DNA of 64,000 nucleotides from Stereum hirsutum FP-91666 SS1 (taxonomy: Eukaryota; Basidiomycota; Agaricomycetes; Russulales; Stereaceae): positions 287,969-351,968 of the forward strand of contig NW_006763154.1 of assembly GCF_000264905.1 (NCBI RefSeq), given 5' to 3'. Both the position numbers and the translations under genes were made by a program. Shown here piece by piece: positions 1 to 10,899 of the stretch; the first letter of the stretch is position 1; each line of letters opens with the position of its first letter. The notes below the pieces were generated by a model. It saw nothing but the letters and a program-made list of their open reading frames with translations, was not told where the DNA came from and did no database searches.

Positions 1-23
1 TAGCTAAGCTGTTCTGATCCTAG

Positions 24-1152
24 GGAGCAATTCTCGAGCGCGCTGTCGAAGCTGCTCAGATATTTCACGCCCATAACCCTCCTCACTGCGCCGAGCGCGA
101 TATACGCCATGTCGAAAACAACCACAAAGACCTTCGATTGATGCCGTTCGACGAGCCAACGCTCAATGATGTGCCCCTTCCCCTCCCTTGCCCGGACACT
201 ACATCATCGTCACATCCTACAGGACTACCCCCAGGCGATTCACCATTGAGCGCGATCGATTCTGGTGACGAATCTGAGGAGGAGGATGACATACCCTTTG
301 ATGTCTTATATGGAAACGCGAGGACGGGGTTGGAGGAAGGCGGGTTGAGAAGCATGGAGTGCAACGATGGTGGAGGTGCTGCTGCGAAGAAGTCAAAGAA
401 GGCGGAGAGGACGGGTGCTACCCATCTTATCCATGGTGGTGCTATGCAAGGTCGGAAGACGGCGGTGAGCATTTCACAGATTTTGTCGTGTTTGAGACGG
501 TCTGTAACGAAGACTTGCGTTTTCAGGACAAGATGTACCATTCCGCCGATTTTGGCGACACCGTCACCAGGCGCCAAGTCGCGACATGGTACTTTCTTGC
601 CACAGATCCCATTGCTGTTCGGATTGCAGCGTATTTCGAAGTCTTTTGGCCTCGCTTCTACGCCAAATATCGGCAAGCGTTCGATGCTGGAGTATGGGTC
701 CGTGAGGATCGTGGGCCTTTCCTCGGGCGTGTAATGGTCTATAAACTTCAGGTCAGCCTTCATCAAGATCGCGGAGACTTCGGGCCCACCGTCACATTCA
801 ATGCGGGGTGTTTTGAAGGTGGCGAATACTACTTCCCTGACTTGCACGCCAAGCTTAGGTGAGTCTCTTCTCGTATTTACCTGTGCTATCAATACTGACT
901 CGCAATAGGTATGCACCGGGCGATATTGTGATCGCCCTCAGTGGTATTCTGTATCACTCTGTTGCAGAATGGCGCCCTGCCCCAGTTCCCGAGTCTTGGG
1001 TCAGAAGGAATTTAACGCCCGGTCGAATCTCCCACGTCTTTTTCTTTCCAAAGAAGTCGTTTCTTACCCTGGAGAATAAACCAAAGCTCTGGGCTCTTCG
1101 AACTGCAGGCGGTAAATGTCCTGACGCCCAGTGGTTCAGAACTGTTGTGTGA
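24..1152 (+). CDS. TET/JBP-like 2OG-Fe(II) dioxygenase, 5'-truncated by window edge
   Basis: Exons read as 24-464, 527-858 and 909-1152. An intron acceptor (CTAG) ends at 23 and the frame is open from 24, so the gene starts upstream of the window; the ATG at 141 is probably internal. The first part is acidic and disordered (a run of E/D near 270-290). The last 150 residues look like the double-stranded beta-helix of the TET/JBP family: an HxD pair (LHQD), then GGEYYFPDLH, YAPGD, a distal histidine in LYH, and an arginine in RISHVFFF that could bind 2-oxoglutarate. Family members oxidise 5-methylpyrimidines in DNA, and Agaricomycetes carry many copies, often linked to KDZ transposons. No such transposon is seen here. 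The substrate is not known; another 2OG oxygenase subfamily is possible. Confidence 0.7.
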
Positions 1153-2384
1153 AGGTACGCTTGCATTTTTGCGGCTCCTCATCTGATACCGGCTTATTCA
1201 CAGTAACACATAGCTCAAATGTACATGCTTTGTTGTCATGCTCTGTGATACCATCCCCTTTCGCGCAGGCCTAATCAGTGCCACATGTGTTTACGCCACC
1301 TTTCGATGTCTCCGAAATGATCCGATCGATTGCTCGAAATTATTCACCGTGGTACCTTTTGGATGCGGATCTCCGAGTCTTCCTTTCGTTCAACGTTCAA
1401 CTATCGCCCTTTTTTATTCTTCTATATAACGCGACGTCCGAGGTAGGATGGAGTCTACCCCTAATGGGAGCACCCCTCTTTTGTGGTATCATTTGAAAGC
1501 TCCGGCTCCAGCTCGCCCTTGGGCTCTCCTGTCTTTCTCTCTGTTCATTCACCATGTCAATTTTGGCTATAGCTCGTGATATCCAGACACTCCGAGAACG
1601 CGCTATGTCCGTTTAGGTATCCTTCGAGTCGCTACATACTTGTCTCAGCGGAGTCTGCCCGGGAAGAGGCCGTGTTCATCCTAGTCGCGAGTGGGGAGGA
1701 GACGAGGGCTAGGCTTGAAGTCGAAATATCTGCGTCCGTTTGCATGGTGTCCAACTGGAGCAAAACATTGTGCTGCGAGACGATATGCTCACGACAATGC
1801 AAGTTCATGATACATGCTACACCGAATCTCGAACTTTAGGCGGAGAGTTCGACTTACGAGGAAATACTTATTATGGAATTCCCCTTCGTCGTTGTCGAGC
1901 CTCGTTCATAGTGTCTTGGTTTCGTAATCGCATGTTTTATTTTATTCGAGAAAACATTCATTTATCGCCGCAATCAAATCCAGCTTCATCTCGTACATCC
2001 TTCCTTCGCAAAGTCCTTAAGCACTGATCCAGGGTACTACCCTACCCATCCGAGAGAACCAGCTGGAAATATGTCGTGTGATTCTCCGAAACAAGGGCGC
2101 GGGTGTACGACCTTCAAGGAAACTTGGTGGGGACAGTCACTAACAGTAGATGAGGGCGCATGTTCGCCGCCCATGGCGAGCAGAGGGCTGTGCGCAACAG
2201 ATGGTCTGAGTGAGACCGCAAGACCAAATATAACTGTACAGGCTTGACTAGCAGTTTGGAGATGGATTGGCAAATATGGTAAACGGCCATAGGATGAAGA
2301 AAATAAGAATAGCACAAGGACGTATGAAAAAACCGAGGACAAGGTAACTGGAAGTACATGCACCACAAGGGCTAAAAACCACAC
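1153..2384. other. Intergenic stretch, no supported gene
   Basis: Only short overlapping frames are present. An ATG near 1554 opens a 20-codon frame that could be spliced onto further short frames up to about 1840, but no family resemblance was seen, so no gene is called. Confidence 0.5.
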
Positions 2385-3180
2385 GCTGGACGTCAGCCGA
2401 TCACTATAGACGGACGACGCCAGGACATGGTGTTACAGGATCGCCTCGAAAGGAAAGTGAACGTAGATCTGAAGTAAGAAAATGAAGCCACGGCGAAAAG
2501 ATCAAGAAGAAGAAAAAAGGAATTACAAGACGTGTAGTAGGTGCACGTAAGTACATTGACGACAGGTGTTGAAAAGACAACACACTGGACATCAGTCGAT
2601 CGCTGGAGATGGACTGCGCCAGGACATGATCCGGTAGCACTACAAGAAACGAACAAACAAGGCAAAAAACAAAGCAAAAAAAGAAAACAGAAATATAATA
2701 GAAGGGTGAAGGTGAGTAATACACGTACATTGACCACAGGTGCTGAAAATAAAACACACTGGACACCAGCCGATCGCTCTAGATGGACTGTGCCAGGGCA
2801 TGGCCGTGTGTATGGTATCACTACCGAGAGAGAGATAAAAAGAGCCGCAAACCGAGGGAAAGAGCAAAGCACGAGAAAAAAGGTGGGTGAAAGAGGAAAC
2901 AATAGGGACACGTAGACCACAGGCGTGGATGATAACGCGCTGGACACAGCCGATCGTTGTAGACGGACTGCGCCAGGACATGGTCGTGTGATCGCTACCG
3001 AAAGAAGAAGAAAAAGAGCAGCCGAACGAGAACAAAAGAGCAAAGCACGAGAAAAAAAAGTGGGTGAAAGAGGAACTAGTACGGCTACGTATACCACAGG
3101 CGTGAATAGGTCACGCGCTGGACACAGCCGATCGCTATAGATGGACTGCGCCAGGACATGTTCTTGTAACCGATACGAGA
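2385..3180. repeat. Minisatellite, about 180-bp period, 4-5 copies
   Basis: A conserved core (a CTGGAC...CAGCCGATCGCT...GACTGCGCCAGGACATG-type block of about 50 bp) recurs near 2389, 2573, 2756, 2938 and 3116. Purine-rich spacers (AAAGAGCAAAGCACGAGAAAA type) separate the cores. A weaker sixth core lies near 3410. The open frames on both strands here are by-products of the repeat. It lies just outside the outer edge of the left duplication arm. Confidence 0.85.
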
Positions 3181-3684
3181 AGAGGGATAGATGAGGGATA
3201 TCGAGCGTCGGTCACGCTGCGAAAGCCAAAAGGGAAGTATGATCGAGCTGATAGGACGTGGGCGCAATACGCAAGAGGTGGACCGACATTGCGATGTCGT
3301 AGGAGCAGAGAATACGTCTACGACTGTCAGATCCACGAAGACGGTCGAGTATGTAGACGTCAAGAAACGCCACACGAGAATCGACTCGGAAGAGCTAGCT
3401 TCCGAAGCCAGCCGATTGCTGACAATGGACTGCATCGGGGCATAGACCTCGACATGCATATCGGTAAGCCAGGCAGGCCTGACACGCTCGTGGTCACTAG
3501 CTTGAAGTGGTGTGAACGGGCTATGGTACGGTATCGTGGCCCAAGACGTTGCAGGGACGAGGCCGGCCGCAAAGAAACCGTGGGCGCTGACGAGGACTGT
3601 CTTTGCTGCGGCGGTATCCTTACTGCGACAGCGAGATGAGAGATGCAGGGGCCTGGCAATGTGATCGACGAGGTCGAACTCAAG
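3181..3684. other. Spacer between minisatellite and left arm
   Basis: No gene supported. It holds one degenerate minisatellite core near 3410 and otherwise unstructured sequence up to the point where similarity with the right arm begins. Confidence 0.5.
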
Positions 3685-3787
3685 ACAGTGAACGGTGGCA
3701 ACTGAAGATGAGAAAGTAACGGCGGTCAGGGACGGGAGACGAAGGGGTAAGGCTCAAAGCAGCTACGCACATGGTATGACAAGCGTC

Positions 3788-6079
3788 TCACGGAGTATCG
3801 AATCCGAAGAACAGGGCGTTGACACTGGTGCGCGAACAAGCGGGACGACGACCGCTCAGCGGAGTTTGGCCAACGGGAGTGTCGACTTCGTCAACTGCGA
3901 GGTAGAATGGAGTTTGCAAGGCGATTGGACAATGGTTGGTGAATAGACGTTGGTTTTTGTAAACTAAAGTTTCGAAACGAGTTTCTGCCGTCCGCTTGAG
4001 GCCTGCAATGGAGCGTCGAGCCTTCGCGATATATCGATAGACTACGGAGAAAATGTCATCGCCCTCCGATGTACGAGGGGGGTCACGCTGAAAGACGGCC
4101 CATTCGGAGCGTGCGAATGGCACATGTATGTCGTGAGGAAGACATTCCAAGAATCGGGAGAGCACGACAATGCGGGTGAGGTAAAGGGTGTAGAAACAGA
4201 GCTCGGCGATGGCGGCGCGGCGTGATATAGCTTCAGGGCTGGGAGTCGCAGTGTCGATGGAGGCACCGAGCTCCTGGATGGCGAGGATGAGGTCCTGTGA
4301 CATATTACTCTTGCAAGCTTCTTCTACTGTTTTGTTTGGCGAATATGAGAAATAGAGACCCCAGCATATGCTTACGCCGTACATGAGCTCCAGAGTCTGC
4401 GGTCCGGGCTTCGGGCTTCGATATGGTCTATAGAAGAGTAGGTTCGCCTGAATTAAAGAAAAGAGGATAAGAAGGGTAATTGTCAACGCACTTTAGCCCT
4501 ACGAATATGTCCCGTATGCGATTACGTATAGAGAAGCGGGGAAAGGAAAGCTCCTCCAGTGAGAGAAGATCGTAATGAGTATGGCGTGTTGGTGCCCTGT
4601 GGGAGGACTGATGAAGTACAACCGAAGAGATGAACAGGGGCTCCAATCCGGCTAAGACCGCGTCAATAGAGGCGTCGAGGTCGTCATGGAAGGCACCTGA
4701 GATTCCCCAGTGAGTGCAAGGATAAGTAAGATTGAGTAGCTGCACTCACGATGGTTACAAAGCTCATGAAAGTGGATAAATTTATTGCGAAAATCAGCGC
4801 AGATACCTTCGAGGTCTGGGTATTTCCTGAGCACGGCCAGCGTCGTGAGATCATCGGGCCCGTGGCAAGACGATAGACCCAGCGCTCGGGCATAGGTATC
4901 GAAGCCAAGGTGCGTGAAGATGACACGTGTCTTCCATAGCCGACTAATCAAAGCGGCCCATACCGTGAACAGACGAGTTCGCTCGCGTTCGGGAAGTTGA
5001 TCCCAAGGCACATGTGTGCGTTTGAACGTCGTGCTGGTGACCGAGAGATCAACGGGAGGACGAGTGGGGATTCCTGCCAAAGGATGATGAGGAAGGGGAG
5101 TTGCGGCGGTATTGGAACTTTGGATGGGGATACGGTGAGCTTGGTCGTGATCGGAGGCTCTGCAAGCTGAAGGAGGAACAGGAGTATCAACAACGGTTGA
5201 GGCAGGAGTTGTGAAGAATTCCGGGGTAGGCATTGATCCGCGAGGGGGGGGTTGTACGGGAATGCGAGGGGATGCAGATGGGATGTGAGGAGGGGTTGCT
5301 GAGATGATCCTTCGAATGCGATCCGAAGTCATCCTAAGAAAGTAACGGCTCTGAATGGCAATGGCTGGCTTAGTTGACGAATCGCTCGTGGGCTTCGAAG
5401 GTGACGGTGACAGACGATAACGCTTTGCATGGGGTTCTTCGGGGACATCGACGTCGAAATCGTCGTCGTCAGTGAGGCGTCGACGTTTGACGAGAACAGG
5501 AGGCGGAGAGACGATTGGGGCGTGAGCCGGGGTTGGAGCAGGAATGGGAGGTACGACAGTCGGATTGTGAGCCAAAGTTGCCGTAGTATTCCTTCGAACG
5601 CGATCCGCGGTGGTCCTGAGCGAATAACGGCTCTGGGGAGGGACGGCCGCCCTTGTCGATGTACGAGTCTTGCGTTTCGGTGGTGGGGATGTGAGATGTC
5701 GCTGGTGGTGACGCTTTGCCGGTGGCTCTTCACAGATATCGGCTTCCACAGCGTTGCGTGGACGCTTGCTGGGGATGCGGGTTGTCGGAAGGATTGGGAC
5801 GGGAACTGGGGTTGGAAGGGGAAGGGGAGCCGGTGTAACTGGGATATGAGCTAGATTTTGTGTGACATTCCTTCGTGCCCGCTCTGCGGTGGCCCTCAGA
5901 GAATAGCGTCTCTGAGTCGAGAGGGCTAGCTTCGTCGAGAGACGGACCTTACGCTTCGATGGTGTGGATGTCAGATGTCGGTGGTGATGCCGCTTTGCTG
6001 GCGGTACATCTGGGCTATCGACATCTTCGCGTCGACGTTTCCTTTCTGTGCAATTATGTATAGCTTGAAGCGGGTACAT
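3788..6079 (-). CDS. Basic 'RYSLR'-repeat protein, copy A (unknown function)
   Basis: Exons (minus) 6079-4750, 4696-4503 and 4447-3788 encode 727 residues. The start MYPLQAI is chosen because the in-frame sequence upstream overlaps the shared promoter with the divergent neighbour. Residues 14-72, 104-165 and 198-258 are three copies of a ~60-residue module: an acidic lead-in, an AKRHHxRH-type basic motif, a KRKxR nuclear-localisation-like patch, RYSLR (RYFLR in copy 3), then an R-rich tail. Pro/Ala-rich linkers give a period of about 93. From about residue 360 the protein looks globular and helical, ending in FFGFDTP. No known family was recognised. The basic modules suggest a nuclear, perhaps nucleic-acid-binding, protein (inference). 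It shares a 361-bp head-to-head promoter with the Crinkler-like gene, and the pair is duplicated intact at the right arm. Confidence 0.8.
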
Positions 6080-6440
6080 CGTGCATAGACTGGATTGTCT
6101 AAGCGTGAAAGGACATATGCGGTGGTCGAGGTGAAAGGAACCAGGCACGTGGCATGACGCGAGCGCGACGGCCGGTGCGGGCCGATTTTTCACGGTGCCA
6201 CCGTGTCCAAACGAGTCACGCCATCCGTCGGGCCCGACCGTTATCTTCCTCGCTTGCACGACACAGACGCGGAACGATCCGCAAACCCAACGTCGGCCTT
6301 TCAAAGTTCTCGTGTCGCCTGCTCTTGCTTTCTCGCCTCTCCTCTCTTCTACCATCAACCCCGGCCTCCCCCTCAAGGACTCGGTAACTTTCTTGACTCT
6401 CTAGCCTGCTCGCTCTGTCCGTCGATTCTTGGAACACGCC
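6080..6440. promoter_or_regulatory. Shared head-to-head promoter region, copy A
   Basis: This 361-bp gap separates the start codons of two divergent genes and is conserved in the right arm (61232-61604). No clear TATA box was found. The minus-strand frame stays open across most of it in both arms, so a longer N-terminus of the repeat protein cannot be excluded. Confidence 0.55.
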
Positions 6441-9400
6441 ATGTCTACAGGAAAGCGGACAGACCGCGACTTCCCCCCTTCTTCCGCACGGGTATCAAAT
6501 CGACCTCGCCGTGGTGCTTCAGAAGGATCTATTTTTTCCGGCCCGACTGGGGATTTTGCTCAACGGCGTCTTGTCGGTCGACGATCCCCTTCACCTGAAC
6601 CCGACCCTCTTGCACAAGTTCACTGTGTGTGGTCAGCTGTACCAGTGTTCGACGCTCCGCATCAACCCACTCTAGCTACTACGTCGTTCCCACGGGCTGT
6701 AGTAGGGACATCACGCCTTCCTCCTTGGGAGCGCCTGCCGCTCACAGAGAAGGCAGTGTACGAACAAAATTTTCAACAACTGGTCACGGCCGCAGAGGAG
6801 AGGACACCGCCCCCTAACTGGCGACACGTGAACTTTCACAGTCTCCTCAGATACCTTGGAATATATCGTACAGCTGGCGAGGAGGACGCCTTGTCGCTTT
6901 TTGGTCGGTACCCAAGTCTTGAAACATTAACAGATTCCTTTCGAGCGGTGCTGCGGGCCTCTTCTCCTCTATCGGTCTTATTACCATACTACTATAAACT
7001 CGTCCACCATGGCAAGTCTTTCCTTAGCTCCTATAAAACCGTTAATATTGACTCGAACCATAGAAGCGTGGTCAGATCGACCTTACATACCGGAGACCGT
7101 TCCCATCCGTACGTCCACTCCATCATCATCCCTGTACAATGATCTGATATGTTTCACACCAGCCGCTACAATTGTACATAAGCCAGCTATGGTAGCACCT
7201 TGTAAGCTACACAATTCACTCTCGCCCATCTCTGCCCCTGTTCTGACCAAATGTGGTAGATACGCCCAAGAAAGACGGTCCCAAAGTCACCCAAAAGAAG
7301 ATCGACCATATTTTTGCGGAATACAAGCCGGTCTTCGATGACCTGTCCGTCCATCGACTATCTGATCACTACAGTGGCGGCGAAGGATCACTGTTCATGT
7401 ATGATGCGTTAGAGTTGGATGCTGAAGCCCTTAATCATCGGGTCGCTAGTACCTTCGTCCAGGGTCAGATCACGTAAGTCCATTCTTTTCCTTGCGTCAT
7501 GGACCACATTGATGTTTTTGAAGGGTACTCAACGGTAGTTCGGGAAGCGGAAAGAGTCTTACGTGTGCAAAAGGCCTTTTGAAATTTGGCGGCATCCCTT
7601 TAACCTGTCCGATTGGAGCATACGGTGCGTTGTCCGACGAAGCCAACGCGGGCCGTGGCTCTCATGACATGCGGGCCGCGGTAGAGCACCTGGAACAGCG
7701 GAGCCAATTCAAGCAGATCACCGCCGATCCTGACCAGGAAGCTACTAACCGTCGTCTTGTCAAGGAATCCTGCATGTGCCTGCTTGCTAGTCACCTCTTG
7801 GTCATACGCAAAATTCTTTGCAGCCAACCGCACGACCTGTCTTGCGAGAAGCGGAAGCAGGAATGTGGTATTTTTCAGCTGGATCCGATGTTCTTTCGCC
7901 CGACTCCGGGGGGCCAGGACATTTTTCAGCGTCTATTCAAAGTGCTCCGACGTGCCCCATACGACGTCGTCGAGGCCTTCGTGGAGAATGACTGGGAGTA
8001 TGTCGATTGTCACCACCCGGATGTCGTCAAGGACTTTTCGCTGTGGGTTGACGAGGCACAGGCCTTTGCATCTAAGTTCGACTCTAGCGCGCACTTTCTC
8101 TCCGCCGAGTCCACCACCAAGCCCAAACAGCCTCGACCGCTTCTGACCCCGATGGTAGAAATCTTCATGGGGCGCAGAATATTCAAAAGATGTGTGATCT
8201 CTGGGCTCAGTCTGTCGCCGAAAATCTTCGATGTCGCCCTGCAGTCTACGACGGCTCGTTTGAACTCGCGTATCGTGGAACTCACTATGTCAGACGGATT
8301 TTTGGACAAGGCGGAGCAACGGCGCTATATAGTACACAAACTCCGGCCCTGGGCTGACGAGATGGGTATTTCCGAGGAATCCTTCGACTACCTCGTCCTT
8401 CGTATGACCCTCATACTTCGTGGTCGGTGAGTGTCATTGCATTACTCTTCGCTTGTATGAAACTTTACTCATGAACGTATCTTCGTTTCGTAGATATCGG
8501 CTCACGGCGTGTTGTTGCGAACTGATTTTGCGCACAGGAACGAAATCTCCTCACCGATTTCTTACCGCATATGTTCTGGCACTGGGAAACTTTTTTCTTA
8601 CGGATGGTGGAAAGTTTGAGTCTGCTGAGTCTGCCCTATCAAAGAGAGAGGAAGACGCGATAAACGCTACCGGCCAAATAATCGACTGGGACATGTTCGA
8701 GGCGTTCGATCAGGGTACGTCGTCGATTGAAATCCTGCATCTTTACGAACTTATCACTGTGTGCGTCCTAGACACCAAACGTCGTGTTTTCGAGATGGTG
8801 ACACGCTTTCTTATGCAAGGTCTGTATACTGCACTGGACGGCAATCAGAGGAAGTTAATCGAGGTCGGCATTGGCCATCTCACCGTCGCCAAGAGCATCT
8901 CCCCCCGCGTTGTCCCCGAAGGGCCAGTGATCTCCACCAACAATGCTGCCCCCGACGACGGTGCCGACGGAGACAACGACATCGACAACGACAGCGACGA
9001 CATTGACGATAACGATGACAGTGACGATGACGACAGTGACGATGACGACGACAGTGACGATGACGACGACAACGGCAACGCCGCCACCGACGCCAAAGAT
9101 CCCTCTGGGGCAGGCGCTGCGTATCTTACCGAACTCTTGACCATTAGCGCGGTAATGGCCAGGTACCCCGAGAAGGTGGCTGACACCCTGTTGCAAGGCA
9201 TGCGTCTTGGACTCAACAACAGCATGAACGGCTTCGCCTACGAACCCCAGATCTCATACGTGGCTGCTAAAGTTCACGGCCACCGGAATAAGTTCACGAG
9301 ATTAGGAAACCTCTATCAATTTCACAAGGAAGTTGCGTTTCTGGCGAATCTTCGAGTCCAGCTCGTCGCTATGTTTAAAGGGCCAGATGGCAAGTGGCGC

Positions 9401-10145
9401 GCCACCCAAGCTGGTCCCGGTTTCGGACCTTCCCCCCAGATGGGCTATAAGGTAAACTCCCCCAAGGAATTCCTCAAGCATTTGGATGATGGTGGGGCAA
9501 CATGCATCGTCAATCCCGACATTTATCATGGCGGAGATCACATCAGGTGGTACAAGGTCTTAGGGAGCAAGCACTATATCATGGTCGTGGACCAAGCCAA
9601 GCTCTCCGCCGGGAAGGATGGCGAATTTCGGCCGGAAATGTTGACGAAGGCTCTGCGAGCTAACAATCCCAGAAGATACTACAGAACCAAGGTGCGCATT
9701 CATTTCGTCTTCATTTTCGCTCTTGTTCTCGTTCCCGCTCGTCAAAATTTTTCTTACCTTCGTTCAAAATATTCAGGGTTCATCAAAGAAGAGGAAGTGG
9801 CTCGTCAAGGAGGGCAAGGAGATCCTCGAATGTCTTAAGGAGATGCGGAACGCAGAAGACATCGATTCGAACAACACCTATGACCCGTCCGTTCTGCCAC
9901 CAGAGCTCACAGAGGAGAATTTCCCCCATACCATCTGTGGTTTTTCACTCGCAGGATCGGCCCAGCCTCCCGCCTGGTTCGTATCTGAGATGCACAGACG
10001 CTTGAACTGTCCCGGCCAGGTTCCAGCTTTGATGTTGAATAAGCCGTTCGAAAAGCACCTTGGCCCGTCTTGGCGGTTTGCGACCACCGCCCAGAACGAG
10101 CCCGTCCGTCCGTTGGGGAGAATGGAGGGGAGCGCTACTGCCTAG
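6441..10145 (+). CDS. Crinkler-like P-loop NTPase/nuclease protein, copy A
   Basis: Seven exons: 6441-7011, 7064-7108, 7163-7201, 7260-7473, 7524-8426, 8494-9691 and 9777-10145, giving 1112 residues. Intron 1 has a GC donor; the rest are GT-AG. The apparent start at 6429 is TTG, so the ATG at 6441 is used. Residues ~1-190 are a variable N-terminal region. Walker A GSSGSGKS lies near residue 294, Walker B LWVDEAQ near 463 and a GRYR motif near 590. An Asp-rich tract spans ~746-785. Near 930-960, NPD...GGDH...VVDQAK resembles a PD-(D/E/Q)xK nuclease core. KKRK near 993 may be a nuclear signal. Order and motifs match the P-loop plus REase architecture described for Crinkler-type proteins of oomycetes and fungi, which act in the nucleus. 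Role here unknown: effector, self/non-self factor or transposon-derived. Confidence 0.8.
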
Positions 10146-10899
10146 AGTCGGATCTATCTTCTTTCTACTGCTCGTCGTCGTGGTTGGCTGGTATTATCGC
10201 GGATGGTTGAGCCCTTCTCTGTTTCTTCTTCTCGTCATTCCTTCTCCTACGCTATGAGTACCAGTCGCACTTCGTATGCTTCTTCATTTTCCACAACATG
10301 GATATGCCTTTGTATGCCGCTACATCCTTTTATTTTTTGAATATACATATATGCCCTTACATGATCTCCGAGCCCCGAGTGATCGTTGGTTCCGTTGCAC
10401 TCAAGGCGCAACAAGGGCACGTACGGGCGGCCTTAGACTCGAGCGAAAGGATCATAACATGAGATATAACTCGGATGCATGCCGCTGGGTGAATAGCGAC
10501 ATGTAACTCGACTTCCCAGTGTATGGCTTGCTGATGATTTTTCTGTGAGTGCCTTTGCTGTAAGCGATTCGAAGCTAGCGCGTGGCAATTTGTTGGGCCT
10601 GCGACCGTTCGCAGTCGGGTTGAGATTCAGATTGTTTTCGTACAACGTTACAGTTAATGATATAGGCCCAGTATATTGTACAGTAGTACAAATAACTCGT
10701 ATACTTCGTTCGGAGTCCGCGGGTCCGGAGCCCTCGACCGTTGATACTGTCTCCGCTGCACGAACCTCCTCATCCATCCGTTCGTTCATTCCTTCATCCA
10801 TCCATCCGACCCCCGTCCTTTCATCAATCGAAGCTCCCTCATCACGACAGCCACCAGTCCGCGCGTCCACGACAAGATCAGAATCCGTCCGTGATAGAA
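10146..10899. other. Convergent intergenic region, copy A
   Basis: This 754-bp gap between converging 3' ends has a mirror copy at 56719-57502. Short frames occur on both strands but none is supported. It should hold both 3' UTRs. Confidence 0.55.

Noticed and set aside
83..916. 277-codon minus-strand frame at the left edge
   Set aside because: Antisense to a spliced gene with catalytic motifs on the plus strand; no family likeness.
2385..3180. CRISPR-like array
   Set aside because: Repeat cores are ~50 bp and degenerate with ~130-bp purine-rich spacers in a fungal genome; this is a minisatellite.
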